64,000 nucleotides of DNA from Mycobacterium sp. ELW1 (lineage in GTDB: Bacteria; Actinomycetota; Actinomycetes; Mycobacteriales; Mycobacteriaceae): assembly GCF_008329905.1 (NCBI RefSeq), contig NZ_CP032155.1, forward strand, positions 372,001-436,000. The letters are read 5' to 3'. The notes under the pieces were generated by a model. It was not told the origin of the DNA. It was given only the letters and a program-made list of their open reading frames with translations, and made no database searches. The stretch's first letter is position 1. Each line of letters begins with the position of its first letter. The position numbers and the translations under genes were made by a program. This document shows, piece after piece, positions 30,499-39,540 of the stretch.

Positions 30499-30521
30499 CC
30501 CAGCCTGATCTCCACCCGCCG

Positions 30522-30677
30522 TCAGCGCTTTTCGGCGAGCTCGTCGCGGTAGCCGGCGACGCGCTGTTCGAGTTCATCCGCATCGTCGGAGCGGCCCTGC
30601 TTGCGGGCCAGTTCGGCGCGGGCGGACAGTTCGCGGATCGCGGTCCGGATGTCATTGATGCTGTGGACAGTCCCCAT
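30522..30677 (-). CDS. Small conserved-looking helical protein, 51 aa
   Basis: ATG at 30677 to TGA at 30522-30524 gives a charged, helix-forming 51-residue peptide beginning MGTVHSINDIRTAIRELSAR and ending in ELAEKR. Third codon positions are nearly all G or C, and the Leu/Ala/Glu/Arg periodicity suggests a short coiled coil. No strong ribosome binding site is visible. It lies between the flavin reductase and the sdhB terminator on the strand of the sdh operon. I do not recognise a family. Confidence 0.65.
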   Translation of the reverse strand: MGTVHSINDIRTAIRELSARAELARKQGRSDDADELEQRVAGYRDELAEKR

Positions 30678-30712
30678 CTGTTCGAGGCTACTCACGATCG
30701 GTGAAATGCCAA

Positions 30713-30744
30713 GGGCCGCAAGAATCCGAAGATTCCTGCGGCCC
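30713..30744 (-). terminator. sdh operon terminator hairpin with CGAA loop
   Basis: GGGCCGCA (30713-30720) pairs with TGCGGCCC (30737-30744), then GAATC pairs with GATTC around CGAA, with one A.C mismatch between the two helices. It begins 14 bp past the sdhB stop and has the same layout as the fadE5 terminator. Confidence 0.7.
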
Positions 30745-30758
30745 TCAGCCCAGAGTCT

Positions 30759-31514
30759 CTACTTGTCGCGCCGGAACAATTTGTTGCCCAGCCACACGAC
30801 CGGGTCGTACTTCTTGTCGGCCACGCGCTCCTTCATCGGGATCAGCGCGTTGTCGGTGATCTTGATGTGCTCGGGGCACACCTCGGTGCAGCACTTGGTG
30901 ATATTGCAGAAGCCGAGGCCGTTCTCTTCCTGGGCCATGTCGCGACGGTCGATGGTGTCCAACGGATGCATCGACAACTCAGCCTGGCGCATCAGGTAGC
31001 GCGGGCCGGCGAACGACTTCTTGTTCTCCTCGTGGTCACGGTTGACGTGGCACACGTTCTGGCACAGGAAGCACTCGATGCACTTGCGGAACTCCTGGCT
31101 GCGGTTCACGTCCTCCTGCTGCATCCGGTAGTCGCCGGGCTGCAGGTCCTTCGGGGGAGTGAACGACGGGATCTCCCGCGCCTTCTCGTAGTTGAAGGAC
31201 ACATCGGTGACCAGGTCACGCATCACCGGGAACGTCCGCAGCGGCGTGATCGTGACGACCTCGTCCTCACCGAACGTCGACATCCGGGTCATGCACATGA
31301 GTCGCGGCCGGCCGTTGATCTCGGCGGAACACGAACCACACTTGCCGGCCTTGCAGTTCCACCGCACGGCGAGGTCGCCGGCTTGGGTGGCCTGCAGCCG
31401 GTGCACGATGTCGAGCACCACTTCGCCGTCGTTGACCTCGACGGTGTAGTCCTGCAGGTCGCCGCCGTCCTCGTCGCCGCGCCAAACCCGCAGTTTTGCG
31501 TCGTAAGCAGCCAT
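30759..31514 (-). CDS. sdhB: Succinate dehydrogenase Sdh1 iron-sulfur subunit
   Basis: A 251-aa electron-transfer subunit on the cytoplasmic face of the membrane. The N-terminal plant-ferredoxin domain holds a [2Fe-2S] cluster (CKAGKCGSCSAEINGRP, then a further Cys in RLMC). The C-terminal domain holds [4Fe-4S]/[3Fe-4S] ligands in CIECFLCQNVCHV and TKCCTEVCPEHI. It passes electrons from SdhA flavin to the membrane subunit. Third gene of the sdhC-sdhA-sdhB order, with its start 2 bp after the sdhA stop. Matches Rv0247c. Confidence 0.95.
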   Translation of the reverse strand: MAAYDAKLRVWRGDEDGGDLQDYTVEVNDGEVVLDIVHRLQATQAGDLAVRWNCKAGKCGSCSAEINGRPRLMCMTRMSTFGEDEVVTITPLRTFPVMRDLVTDVSFNYEKAREIPSFTPPKDLQPGDYRMQQEDVNRSQEFRKCIECFLCQNVCHVNRDHEENKKSFAGPRYLMRQAELSMHPLDTIDRRDMAQEENGLGFCNITKCCTEVCPEHIKITDNALIPMKERVADKKYDPVVWLGNKLFRRDK

Positions 31515-31516
31515 TC

Positions 31517-33433
31517 TCAGCCCTTCCGGTCAGGGTGCTCGGCCAGTTGATCTTCGGTGTAGTACTTCTCGAGCTCGGTCAGCTCGAACGTCGCCAGCAG
31601 ATCGGGCCGCATCACGGGCTGCTGCTCAGGGGTCACCGTCACGTCGGGCACGACCGCGTCCGCTTCGCCCGGCGCGACTCGGCACACCAGCAGCTTGTTG
31701 CGCCAGTGCGAATCCATCTTCGGGAAGTCGTCGCGGGTGTGTCCGCCACGGCTTTCCGTGCGCGCCAGCGCCGCCTTGGCGACGCATTCGCTGACCAGCA
31801 GCATGTTGCGCATGTCGATCGCCAGGTGCCAGCCGGGGTTGAAGAGGCGGCCGCCTTCGACGACGACATTCGCATAGCGGGCTTTGAGCTCGTCGATCTT
31901 GCCCAGTGCCTCTTGGAGTTCACCCTCCTTGCGGATGATGCCCGCCAGGTCGTTCATCGACTGCTGAAGCTCGGCGTGCAGGGTGTAGGGGTTTTCGGGG
32001 TTGTCCTTCGGCTCGAACGGCGCCAGCGCCAGCTTGGCGGCCTCGTCGACCGCCGCCTCCGAGACCGTCGGACGCTCCGAGAGCGCCCGCACGTAGTCGG
32101 ATGCACCGAGCCCGGCGCGCCGGCCGAACACCAGAAGGTCCGACAGCGAGTTACCGCCCAGGCGGTTGGAGCCGTGCATACCGCCGGAGCACTCGCCCGC
32201 GGCGAACAGGCCCGGCGTCACGCCGGCGCCGGTGTCGGGATCGACCTCGATGCCACCCATCACGTAGTGACAGGTCGGACCGACTTCCATCATGTCCTTG
32301 GTGATGTCGACCTCGGCCAGCTCGATGAACTGGTGGTACATCGACGGCAGCCGGCGCTTGATCTCCTCGGCAGGCATCCGGGAGGCGATGTCGAGGTAGA
32401 CGCCGCCGTGCGGGGTGCCGCGGCCGGCCTTGACCTCGTCGTTGATGGCGCGGGCGACCTCGTCGCGAGGAAGGAGGTCAGGGGTGCGGCGTGCCGAGTC
32501 GTTGTCCTTCAGCCACTGATCGGCTTCTTCCTCGGATTCGGCGTACTGCCCCTTGAACACATCGGGGATGTAGTCGAACATGAAGCGCTTGCCTTCGGAG
32601 TTCTTCAGAACACCGCCGTCACCGCGGACACCCTCGGTGACCAGAATGCCCTTCACCGACAGCGGCCAGACCATGCCGGTCGGGTGGAACTGGATGAACT
32701 CCATGTTGATCAGGCCGGTACCCGCGCGCAGGGCGAGCGCGTGCCCGTCGCCGGTGTACTCCCACGAGTTCGACGACACCTTGAACGACTTACCGATGCC
32801 GCCGGTGGCGAGCACCACGGCGGGCGTCTCGAACAGGATGAACTTGCCGGTCTCGCGCCAGTAGCCGAAGGCGCCGGCGATCTTGTCGCCGTCCTTGATC
32901 AGGTCGGTGATCGAGCACTCGTGGAAGACCTTGATCCGGGCCTCGTAGTCGCCGAGTTCCTTCTTGTCCTCCTGCTGCAGCGAGACGATCTTCTGCTGCA
33001 GGGTCCGGATGATCTCCAGACCGGTGCGGTCACCGACGTGCGCCAGGCGCGGGTAGGTGTGGCCGCCGAAGTTACGCTGGCTGATCTTGCCGTCTTTGGT
33101 GCGGTCGAACAGTGCGCCGTAGGTCTCCAGCTCCCAGACCCGGTCCGGGGCTTCCTGCGCGTGCAACTCGGCCATCCGCCAGTTGTTCAGGAACTTGCCG
33201 CCGCGCATGGTGTCGCCGAAGTGGACCTGCCAGCTGTCCTTGGTGTTGACGTTGCGCATCGCGGCCGCACATCCACCCTCGGCCATCACCGTGTGTGCCT
33301 TGCCGAACAGTGACTTCGTCACCACGGCAACCTTGAGACCACGTTCCCGGGCCTCGATGACTGCTCGAAGGCCTGCGCCGCCGGCACCGATCACGACCAC
33401 GTCGTAGGAATGCCGTTCGACTTCCACCGTCAT
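31517..33433 (-). CDS. sdhA: Succinate dehydrogenase Sdh1 flavoprotein subunit
   Basis: A 638-aa FAD enzyme oxidising succinate to fumarate. The dinucleotide motif VVVIGAGGAGLRAVIEA opens the protein. SLFGKAHTVMAEGG contains the His expected to bind FAD covalently, and NRLGGNSLSDLLVFGRRAG is a conserved FAD contact. It lies between sdhC (start 33 bp upstream) and sdhB. M. tuberculosis carries this complex as Rv0247c-Rv0249c; it couples the TCA cycle to the quinone pool. Confidence 0.95.
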   Translation of the reverse strand: MTVEVERHSYDVVVIGAGGAGLRAVIEARERGLKVAVVTKSLFGKAHTVMAEGGCAAAMRNVNTKDSWQVHFGDTMRGGKFLNNWRMAELHAQEAPDRVWELETYGALFDRTKDGKISQRNFGGHTYPRLAHVGDRTGLEIIRTLQQKIVSLQQEDKKELGDYEARIKVFHECSITDLIKDGDKIAGAFGYWRETGKFILFETPAVVLATGGIGKSFKVSSNSWEYTGDGHALALRAGTGLINMEFIQFHPTGMVWPLSVKGILVTEGVRGDGGVLKNSEGKRFMFDYIPDVFKGQYAESEEEADQWLKDNDSARRTPDLLPRDEVARAINDEVKAGRGTPHGGVYLDIASRMPAEEIKRRLPSMYHQFIELAEVDITKDMMEVGPTCHYVMGGIEVDPDTGAGVTPGLFAAGECSGGMHGSNRLGGNSLSDLLVFGRRAGLGASDYVRALSERPTVSEAAVDEAAKLALAPFEPKDNPENPYTLHAELQQSMNDLAGIIRKEGELQEALGKIDELKARYANVVVEGGRLFNPGWHLAIDMRNMLLVSECVAKAALARTESRGGHTRDDFPKMDSHWRNKLLVCRVAPGEADAVVPDVTVTPEQQPVMRPDLLATFELTELEKYYTEDQLAEHPDRKG

Positions 33434-33469
33434 TTGACCTCGCTCAAGCTATGGGTTTGAAAGTTCTTC

Positions 33470-34306
33470 TCAGCCAACAAATCTCAGGTCAGAGATGGTG
33501 CCGCTGGCCACCAGCATGACGTAGAAATCGGTGAACATCAGGGTGCCGAGCGTGATCCAGGCGTACAGCTTGTGCCGGGTGTTCAGCTTGCTGACCTGGG
33601 TCCAGATCCAGTACCGGACCGGATGCTTGGAGAAGTGCTTGAGCCGCCCACCCGTCACGTGCCGGCAGGAGTGGCAGGAGATCGTGTAGACCCACAGCAT
33701 CACCACGTTGCCGACCAGAATGATGTTGCCCAGGCCGAATCCGAAGCCACCGGGGCCGGTCTCGGAGTGGAACGCCACGATCGCGTCGTAGGTGTTGATC
33801 AGCGAGATGATGCCGGCGATATAGAAGAAGTACCGGTGGGTGTTCTGGATGATCAGCGGAAAGCGGGTCTCTCCAGTGTATTTCGCGTGCGGCTCGGCCA
33901 CGGCGCAGGCCGTCGGGGACTGCCACACCGAGCGGTAGTAGGCGCCGCGGTAGTAGTAGCAGGTCAACCGGAACAGCAGCAGGAACGGCAGCGACAGGAA
34001 GGCGTACGGCACCAACGACAGCAGCCCGGTCGTGGGCAGGATCTGCGGCCAGAAGTCGCTCGCCTCACCGCATGCCTTGCTCAGGCACGGCGAATAGAAC
34101 GGCGTCAGATAGTGATACTGCGGGACGAAGAAGTGGTCCCGCTGGAACGCGCGCACCGTCGCGTAGATGACGAAAGCGGCGAATCCGAGGTCGGTCCAGA
34201 TCGGCGCTTTCAGCCAGTTGTCGGTCCGCAGCGTGCGTTGCGGTATCTGGGCACGGCCGGGTGAGAAGACGCCGGTTTTCGGGCGGTTACCCGCAGGTGC
34301 GCTCAT
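33470..34306 (-). CDS. sdhC: Succinate dehydrogenase Sdh1 membrane anchor subunit
   Basis: A 278-aa membrane protein with about five hydrophobic helices (for example YAFLSLPFLLLFRLTCYYY and IILVGNVVMLWVYTISC). It should anchor SdhAB and reduce menaquinone. It carries unusual Cys/His clusters, PFYSPCLSKACGEAS and SCHSCRHVTGG, which could bind a metal or Fe-S centre. From memory, the M. smegmatis Sdh1 structure has a membrane-embedded Rieske-type cluster, which would fit. First gene of the operon, matching Rv0249c. Confidence 0.92.
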   Translation of the reverse strand: MSAPAGNRPKTGVFSPGRAQIPQRTLRTDNWLKAPIWTDLGFAAFVIYATVRAFQRDHFFVPQYHYLTPFYSPCLSKACGEASDFWPQILPTTGLLSLVPYAFLSLPFLLLFRLTCYYYRGAYYRSVWQSPTACAVAEPHAKYTGETRFPLIIQNTHRYFFYIAGIISLINTYDAIVAFHSETGPGGFGFGLGNIILVGNVVMLWVYTISCHSCRHVTGGRLKHFSKHPVRYWIWTQVSKLNTRHKLYAWITLGTLMFTDFYVMLVASGTISDLRFVG

Positions 34307-34374
34307 CTACTGTGATCCCCTTCGCATGAACTCATCGGAGGGTACCCAGATCACGGCACCCGGTTAAATTCGGG

Positions 34375-34671
34375 TCAGCGGCGGTTGTGCCCGCCCACGC
34401 CCTCGTCATCGACGTCGCGCCAGAAGGTGGAGTCGTAAGGGGTGTCGGGGATCCCGATCTTCTCTCCTGCCGACACCGCCGTTTGCTGGGTTAGGGCAAG
34501 CTCATTGGCGTCGATGTCAAGAAGTTCCACGTCATTGAGGATGCGCTCGGCATCGTTGACGATTCGGCGCATTGCCGGAGTATCGGCGTAACGGCTCTTC
34601 AACGAGCTCACGCAGCGCCGCAATCCACCGATCAGATGGTGAAGTTCGGCCAATTCTGTGGTGGTGGTCAA
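34375..34671 (-). CDS. Conserved hypothetical protein (Rv0250c-like)
   Basis: A 98-aa acidic protein, largely helical (LHHLIGGLRRCVSSLKSRYA, RIVNDAERILNDVELLDID), ending GVGGHNRR. Length and location immediately upstream of sdhC match Rv0250c, of unknown function. The promoter of the sdh operon may lie in the 68-bp gap after it, or the genes may be co-transcribed. No catalytic motif is visible. Confidence 0.85.
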   Translation of the reverse strand: MTTTTELAELHHLIGGLRRCVSSLKSRYADTPAMRRIVNDAERILNDVELLDIDANELALTQQTAVSAGEKIGIPDTPYDSTFWRDVDDEGVGGHNRR

Positions 34672-34824
34672 GGGGACCTCCCTGGGCTGAAGGTGTTATG
34701 GATCACAGTACGACACCCGATGCTAGCCACATTCGGAACTCAACGTGAGACAGGTCACGTCGGGAATGGCGTTGCGGCAGTCGTGTTGCACAGCCCAGGA
34801 TCAAGCCGACAGATAGGGGACCTG

Positions 34825-35586
34825 GTGTCCGATAAGAGCAGTCTTGCCACGCGCGCCGACGCACTGCTGGCCTTGCATCAGCCGGGCAACCCGGTGGTGT
34901 TGCCGACGGTGTGGGATGCCTGGTCGGCGAATCTGGCGGTGGCGGCCGGATTCGCGGCGCTGACCGTCGGCAGCCATCCCATGGCCGATTCCGTCGGCAA
35001 GCCCGACGGCGAGGGTATGAGCTTCGACGACGTCGTCGCCCGCGTCACCCAGATCACCTCGGCGGTGGACGTGCCGGTCTCGGTGGACATCGAATCCGGC
35101 TACGCGCAGCCGGCCGAGCGCCTCATCGAGGGACTGCTGAGCGCCGGCGCGGTGGGCCTCAACATCGAGGACACCGTGCACAGCGAAGGCAAGCGGCTGC
35201 GGTCGTCGGCCGAGCACGCCGAATTGGTGGGCGCGCTGCGTGCCGCCGCCGACAGTGCCGGGGTGCACGTGGTGGTCAACGCCCGCACCGACCTGTTCGT
35301 GCGCAACGACGGCGACGACGCCGACCGGGTGGACCGGGCGATCGCCCGGCTGACCGAAGCCGCGTCCGCCGGAGCCGACGTGCTCTACCCGGTGGGCCGT
35401 CACGAACCGGAGACGTTGCGCCGCTTGGCAACTGAGCTGCCGCTGCCGATCAACGCGATCGCGCTGCCGGAGTCCGACGACCCGGCGTCGTTCGGGCCGC
35501 TGGGGGTGGGGCGGATCAGCTTCGGGCCGTTCTGGCAGCGGGCGCTGACCGTGCGGGCCAACGAGATCCTGGACCGCTGGCGCTAG
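34825..35586 (+). CDS. Isocitrate lyase/PEP phosphonomutase family protein
   Basis: A 253-aa single-domain (beta/alpha)8 enzyme of the ICL/PEP-mutase superfamily. Diagnostic segments are VWDAWSANLAVAAGF, VSVDIESGYAQPAE (Mg-binding Asp/Glu) and GLNIEDT. The ICL KKCGH-type loop Cys is absent, so it is not a true isocitrate lyase. It more likely cleaves a 2-methylisocitrate- or oxaloacetate-like C-C bond, or handles a phosphonate. The start is GTG at 34825 after AGGGGA; the longer frame overlaps the Rv0250c-like gene. It is monocistronic and convergent with the mmpL gene. Confidence 0.85.
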   Translation: MSDKSSLATRADALLALHQPGNPVVLPTVWDAWSANLAVAAGFAALTVGSHPMADSVGKPDGEGMSFDDVVARVTQITSAVDVPVSVDIESGYAQPAERLIEGLLSAGAVGLNIEDTVHSEGKRLRSSAEHAELVGALRAAADSAGVHVVVNARTDLFVRNDGDDADRVDRAIARLTEAASAGADVLYPVGRHEPETLRRLATELPLPINAIALPESDDPASFGPLGVGRISFGPFWQRALTVRANEILDRWR

Positions 35587-35600
35587 CGGTTCCGCCGAGA

Positions 35601-35648
35601 GTGGGGGTTGTCGTCGAGAACTCGCGAAAATTCGACGACAACCCCCAC
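35601..35648. terminator. Perfect 17-bp stem-loop between convergent genes
   Basis: GTGGGGGTTGTCGTCGA (35601-35617) and TCGACGACAACCCCCAC (35632-35648) pair without mismatch around a 14-nt loop. It is 14 bp past the ICL/PEP-mutase gene and 14 bp before the mmpL stop, so it can terminate both transcripts. Confidence 0.75.
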
Positions 35649-35662
35649 GCTCGGTGAGGTCT

Positions 35663-38566
35663 CTAGGCCTGCGCCGGCATCGCCGCGGTGTCGGCGTCGT
35701 CGCTCGGTCGCTTGCGAGGCTGCGGGGGCAGGAAGTGGTAGTCCCCTCGGGGGTAGACCACCTGCGGCCACCAGAACCACCGGCCCAGCATCGTCGCGAT
35801 CGACGGCATCAGCAGTGACCGCACGATGAAGGTGTCGATCAGCAGGCCGATCGCGATCGTCGAACCCATCTGGGCCAGCACCACCAGCTTGCTGAACATC
35901 ATGCCGGCCATGGTGGCGGCGAACACCAGACCGGCGGACGTCACCACGCTGCCGGTACCGGCCATCGACCGGATGATGCCCGTCTTCAACCCTGCGTGGA
36001 TCTCATCCTTGAACCGTGAGACCAGTAGCAGGTTGTAGTCCGACCCGACCGCCAACAGGATGATGACGGACATCAGCATGACCAGCCACTGCACCTGAAT
36101 CCCGAACAGGTCCTGCCAGAGCAACACCGAGATACCGAACGACGCGGCGATCGAGCTGCCCGCCGTCCCGACGATGACCAGTGCGGCGACCACACTGCGG
36201 GTCAGGATCAGCATGATCATGAAGATCAGCGTCAGCGACGACACCACCGCGATCAGGAGGTCGTACCTCGCGCCGTCGGACATGTCCTTATAGGTCGCCG
36301 CCACGCCACCGAGATGAATCTTGGCGTTCGACAGCGACGACATCTTCAGCGCCTCTTGGGCGGCCTTGCGCTCGGAGTTGACGCGGGCGATGCCGTCCAC
36401 TGTCGCGGGGTCACCCTCGTGGGTGATGAACATGCGGGTCGACTTGCCGTCCGGCGAGAAGAACATCTTCAGGCCGCGCTCGAAGTCGGGATTCTGGAAG
36501 GCTTCCGGCGGCAGGAAGAACAGATCGTCGTTCTTGGCCTGGTCGAAACTCTCACCCATCGCCAGGGCGGTGTCGTTGGACGCCTGCATCTGGTCCAGCA
36601 GGGCCTTCTGCGAGTTGTACGACGCCAGCGCGAGATCCCGGCTGACCTTCATCGACGCGATCGTCTGGGGGAGCAGCGCGGTCAGCTGTGGCGCCAGCGA
36701 GGCCAGCTGATCGGTATTGCCCTGCACTCCTTCGGTTTTGTCGGTCACCTGGTCGATCCCGTCGAGGGAATCGAACAGCGACCGGGCCGCGGCGCACAGC
36801 GGGATGTCGTAGCAGTGCGGCTCCCAGTAGAAGTAATTGCGCATCGGCCGGAACTGGTCATCGAAGTTCGCGATGTTGTCCCGCAATTGCTTGGTGGTCT
36901 CCAGCAGATCCTGGGACCGGGCCGCCGAGTCCTGAGTCAGCTGCGTCTGCTTCAGGGACAGCTGATACTGCTTTTCCAGGATGTCGATCGAGACGTTCAT
37001 CGAGTCAACCGTCTTCAGCTGGTTGTCCAGCTGATCGCGCTGGAACGGCAGGTTCATGTTGCTCGTCTGGCCCTGGACGCTGGTCTGGAACGGAATCGAG
37101 CTGTGCTGGATCGGGATGCCCAGCGGCCGGGTGATGCTCTGCACCATCGCGATGCCCTCGGTGTGCATCACATTGCTGGCGATCTTGTTCAGCACCAGCA
37201 TGTCCGCGGAATTGCGCATGTCATGGTCGGCTTCGACCATGAGGATGTCCGGGTTCATCCGGGCTTCGGTGAAGTGTCGATTGGCTGCGGCGAAGCCCTG
37301 ATTGGCCGGGGCGTCCTTGGGCAGGTAGTGCTGGTCGTTGTAGGCCGGCTTGTATCCCGGGATCGCCACGACACCGATCAGCACCACGAACAGGCTCGCC
37401 ACGAAAATCGGTGCGGGCCAACGGACCACCGCGGTGCCGACGCGCCGCCAGAACCTGCTGTGGGCGGGCCGTTTCGACTCGTACAGCCCGACCCGACTGC
37501 CCAGGTAGAGCACGGCCGGTCCGAGGGTGACCGCGATCGCCACGATCACGAGCATGCCGATCGCGACGGGCGCGCCCATGGTGGTGAAGTACGGCAGGCG
37601 CGCAAACGACAGGCAGTACGTGGCACCCGCGATCGTCAGCCCGGAACCCACGATGACGGGCGCGACGGATTTGAAAGTGGCGTAATAGGAGTCGTCGCGG
37701 TCCAATCCCAGGGCGCGGTCTTCGCGATATCGGCCGAAGATGAAGATGCCGTAGTCGGTGGCGGCCGCGATCGCCAGCATTGTGAGGATGTTGCCGGCGA
37801 AGGTGGTCAGCCCGAACGCGCCGTGCACAGCCAGGATCGACACCACACCACGGGCGGTCAACAGTCCCAGGAACGTCAGGAACAGCTGTATCAGCGTGGT
37901 CCGGATCGATCGGTAGACGATCAGCAGCATGCCCGCGATCGCGGCCAGGGTGATGAGGGTGATCATCGCGAGGCTGGCGTTACCGATGACGTGCAGGTCG
38001 TCGGTGAGCGCGGCCGGTCCGGCGACGTACGCCTGGACGCCGGGCGGTGCCGGGGTCTCCTTGATGACCTTGCGAACCTCGTCGACGCCTTCGTTGGCCA
38101 GCGTCTGGCCCTGCTCACCGGCGAGGTTGATCATCACGTAAGACGCTTTGCCATCGGCGCTTTGGGCACCGGCAGCGGTGAGCGTGTCACTCCAGAAGTC
38201 CTGGATGTGCTGGATGTGCTCGGGGTCCTGTTCCAGCTTGCGGATGATCTCGTCGTAGTACTGGTGGGCTTCCGGACCGAGGGGTTTCTGGCCCTCGATG
38301 ACGACCATGATCGTGCTGTTGGAGTTGAACTCCTTGAAGTTGGCCCCCATCAACTTCATCGCCTTCATCGACGGGGCGTCTTCGGGTGCCATTGGCGCCG
38401 AGTGCATCTCGCCGACGACTTCGAGCTGGGGTGCGACCACGTTGACCAGCACGGCCATCGCGATCCAGAACAGGATGATCGGCAGTGCGAGGATGCGCAG
38501 CAGGTGCGGGACGACCGGCCGCTTGGGCTTGCTGCCGGGTTCGGGCGCGGTGACGGTGTGGGTCAT
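35663..38566 (-). CDS. RND-family MmpL transporter (MmpL4/MmpL5-like)
   Basis: A 967-aa inner-membrane transporter. It has proton-relay pairs in ATDYGIFIFGRYREDR and VGSDYNLLLVSRFKDE, two periplasmic loops, and a long heptad-rich stretch (~490-690, including IDILEKQYQLSLKQTQL) matching the coiled-coil hairpin of MmpL4/5-type siderophore or drug exporters. A Cys pair in WEPHCYDIPLCAAA lies within it. Its start overlaps the mmpS stop, so the pair is coupled. Substrates in this class are mycobactins, glycopeptidolipid precursors or drugs; the neighbouring genes do not decide between them. Last gene of marR-mmpS-mmpL. Confidence 0.92.
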   Translation of the reverse strand: MTHTVTAPEPGSKPKRPVVPHLLRILALPIILFWIAMAVLVNVVAPQLEVVGEMHSAPMAPEDAPSMKAMKLMGANFKEFNSNSTIMVVIEGQKPLGPEAHQYYDEIIRKLEQDPEHIQHIQDFWSDTLTAAGAQSADGKASYVMINLAGEQGQTLANEGVDEVRKVIKETPAPPGVQAYVAGPAALTDDLHVIGNASLAMITLITLAAIAGMLLIVYRSIRTTLIQLFLTFLGLLTARGVVSILAVHGAFGLTTFAGNILTMLAIAAATDYGIFIFGRYREDRALGLDRDDSYYATFKSVAPVIVGSGLTIAGATYCLSFARLPYFTTMGAPVAIGMLVIVAIAVTLGPAVLYLGSRVGLYESKRPAHSRFWRRVGTAVVRWPAPIFVASLFVVLIGVVAIPGYKPAYNDQHYLPKDAPANQGFAAANRHFTEARMNPDILMVEADHDMRNSADMLVLNKIASNVMHTEGIAMVQSITRPLGIPIQHSSIPFQTSVQGQTSNMNLPFQRDQLDNQLKTVDSMNVSIDILEKQYQLSLKQTQLTQDSAARSQDLLETTKQLRDNIANFDDQFRPMRNYFYWEPHCYDIPLCAAARSLFDSLDGIDQVTDKTEGVQGNTDQLASLAPQLTALLPQTIASMKVSRDLALASYNSQKALLDQMQASNDTALAMGESFDQAKNDDLFFLPPEAFQNPDFERGLKMFFSPDGKSTRMFITHEGDPATVDGIARVNSERKAAQEALKMSSLSNAKIHLGGVAATYKDMSDGARYDLLIAVVSSLTLIFMIMLILTRSVVAALVIVGTAGSSIAASFGISVLLWQDLFGIQVQWLVMLMSVIILLAVGSDYNLLLVSRFKDEIHAGLKTGIIRSMAGTGSVVTSAGLVFAATMAGMMFSKLVVLAQMGSTIAIGLLIDTFIVRSLLMPSIATMLGRWFWWPQVVYPRGDYHFLPPQPRKRPSDDADTAAMPAQA

Positions 38567-39003
38567 GCCGACTTCACCAGGCAGTAGGTCTGGGCGTTGA
38601 CGCCATCAGCCGATTGCTCCTCACGGACGGTTCCGTTCACAGTGACGCGGCATCCAATCTGATCTCCGTCGGTCCGCGCCATGAGGCTCGCGCTGACCGC
38701 AGGCAATGTTGTCGACAGGGTGATCGACCAGGGCAGCGGGACGGTGACCGTGTGCACCTTGGCCTCCGGGTCGAAATAACTGATCTGGGCGTTGGTTCCG
38801 GGCGCACCGTAGACGTCGTAAACCATGACCTTGGGGTTGAATTGGACGATCTCGATGCCCGAGCCGGCTCCGGCATTCAGGTCCTGGGACGCGAACATCT
38901 TGTGCAGTCGCGAGACGACGAGGCCCGATACGGACAACACCACGATGAGAATCAACGGTATCCAGATGCGCTTGAGCACGCGGCCGACCGGAATAGCTTT
39001 CAC
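38563..39003 (-). CDS. MmpS-family accessory protein
   Basis: A 146-aa protein with one N-terminal membrane helix (IPLILIVVLSVSGLVVSRL) and a periplasmic beta-sandwich domain, with PKVMVYDVYGAPGTNAQISY as the MmpS signature. It assists its MmpL partner in the periplasm. GTG at 39003 is preceded by GGAAGG at 7 nt. An alternative GTG at 39021 overlaps the marR stop (GTGA) and would add six residues. Two Cys (IGCRV and TYCLV) may form a disulfide. Confidence 0.9.
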   Translation of the reverse strand: MKAIPVGRVLKRIWIPLILIVVLSVSGLVVSRLHKMFASQDLNAGAGSGIEIVQFNPKVMVYDVYGAPGTNAQISYFDPEAKVHTVTVPLPWSITLSTTLPAVSASLMARTDGDQIGCRVTVNGTVREEQSADGVNAQTYCLVKSA

Positions 39004-39017
39004 CCGAACACCTTCCG

Positions 39018-39533
39018 TCACCTGCCCGGCCGCGGCGCGGCCGGCCCTTCTTCTGCCTGCTCTGTAGCACCGTCTGTCCCGCAGTCGGCATTGGCGACGA
39101 GCCGGCCGATGAGCGGCAGTGCCACTCGCGCCGAGAGCCACAGCGCCGACTGCTCTTCGGCGGTCAGGGTCGTCATCAATGCCGCCAGACGTTCCCGGCG
39201 TAAACGCTTGCGATCATCAAGCAACGCCTGACCCTCGGTGGTGATTCCGATCAGGCAGGCCCGGCCGTCGTCGGGGTCGGGCAGTCGAGTCACCAGCCCG
39301 GCGCGTTCCAGCCGCTGGACCAATTGGGTCATCGACGGCTGGCTGACGCCTTCCTTGCTGGCAAGTGTGGTCAACCGGACGGGACCTTCGCGGTACACCC
39401 GGTTCATCGTGAACGCCGCGGAAGCGCTGAGATCGGCACGGTCGCTGAGGAATCGGATGGTCAAGTCCATCGCCTGGTCGAGGGCATCGCCCACGCAATC
39501 GCTGACATCGTGATCGGTCAGCTGTTTTCTCAC
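39018..39533 (-). CDS. MarR-family transcriptional regulator
   Basis: A 171-aa winged-helix regulator. LTTLASKEGVSQPSMTQLVQ is the recognition helix region and RAGLVTRLPDPDDGRACLIG the wing. It heads the mmpS-mmpL operon and ends overlapping the first possible mmpS start. A 22-bp inverted repeat (39541-39562) lies 7 bp upstream of its start, so autoregulation is likely, with de-repression of the exporter by its substrate. It does not look like Rv0678 (MmpR5) in sequence. Confidence 0.9.
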   Translation of the reverse strand: MRKQLTDHDVSDCVGDALDQAMDLTIRFLSDRADLSASAAFTMNRVYREGPVRLTTLASKEGVSQPSMTQLVQRLERAGLVTRLPDPDDGRACLIGITTEGQALLDDRKRLRRERLAALMTTLTAEEQSALWLSARVALPLIGRLVANADCGTDGATEQAEEGPAAPRPGR

Positions 39534-39540
39534 CGGGTAT

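Noticed and set aside
34308..34710. Inverted pair GGATCACAGTA before sdhC (34308-34318) and before the ICL/PEP-mutase gene (34700-34710)
   Set aside because: Only 11 bp, not palindromic and no CRP-type spacing; could be chance.
36314..38587. 757-aa open frame antisense to mmpL
   Set aside because: Shadow of the MmpL gene, rich in His/Arg/Gly/Val with no membrane helices.
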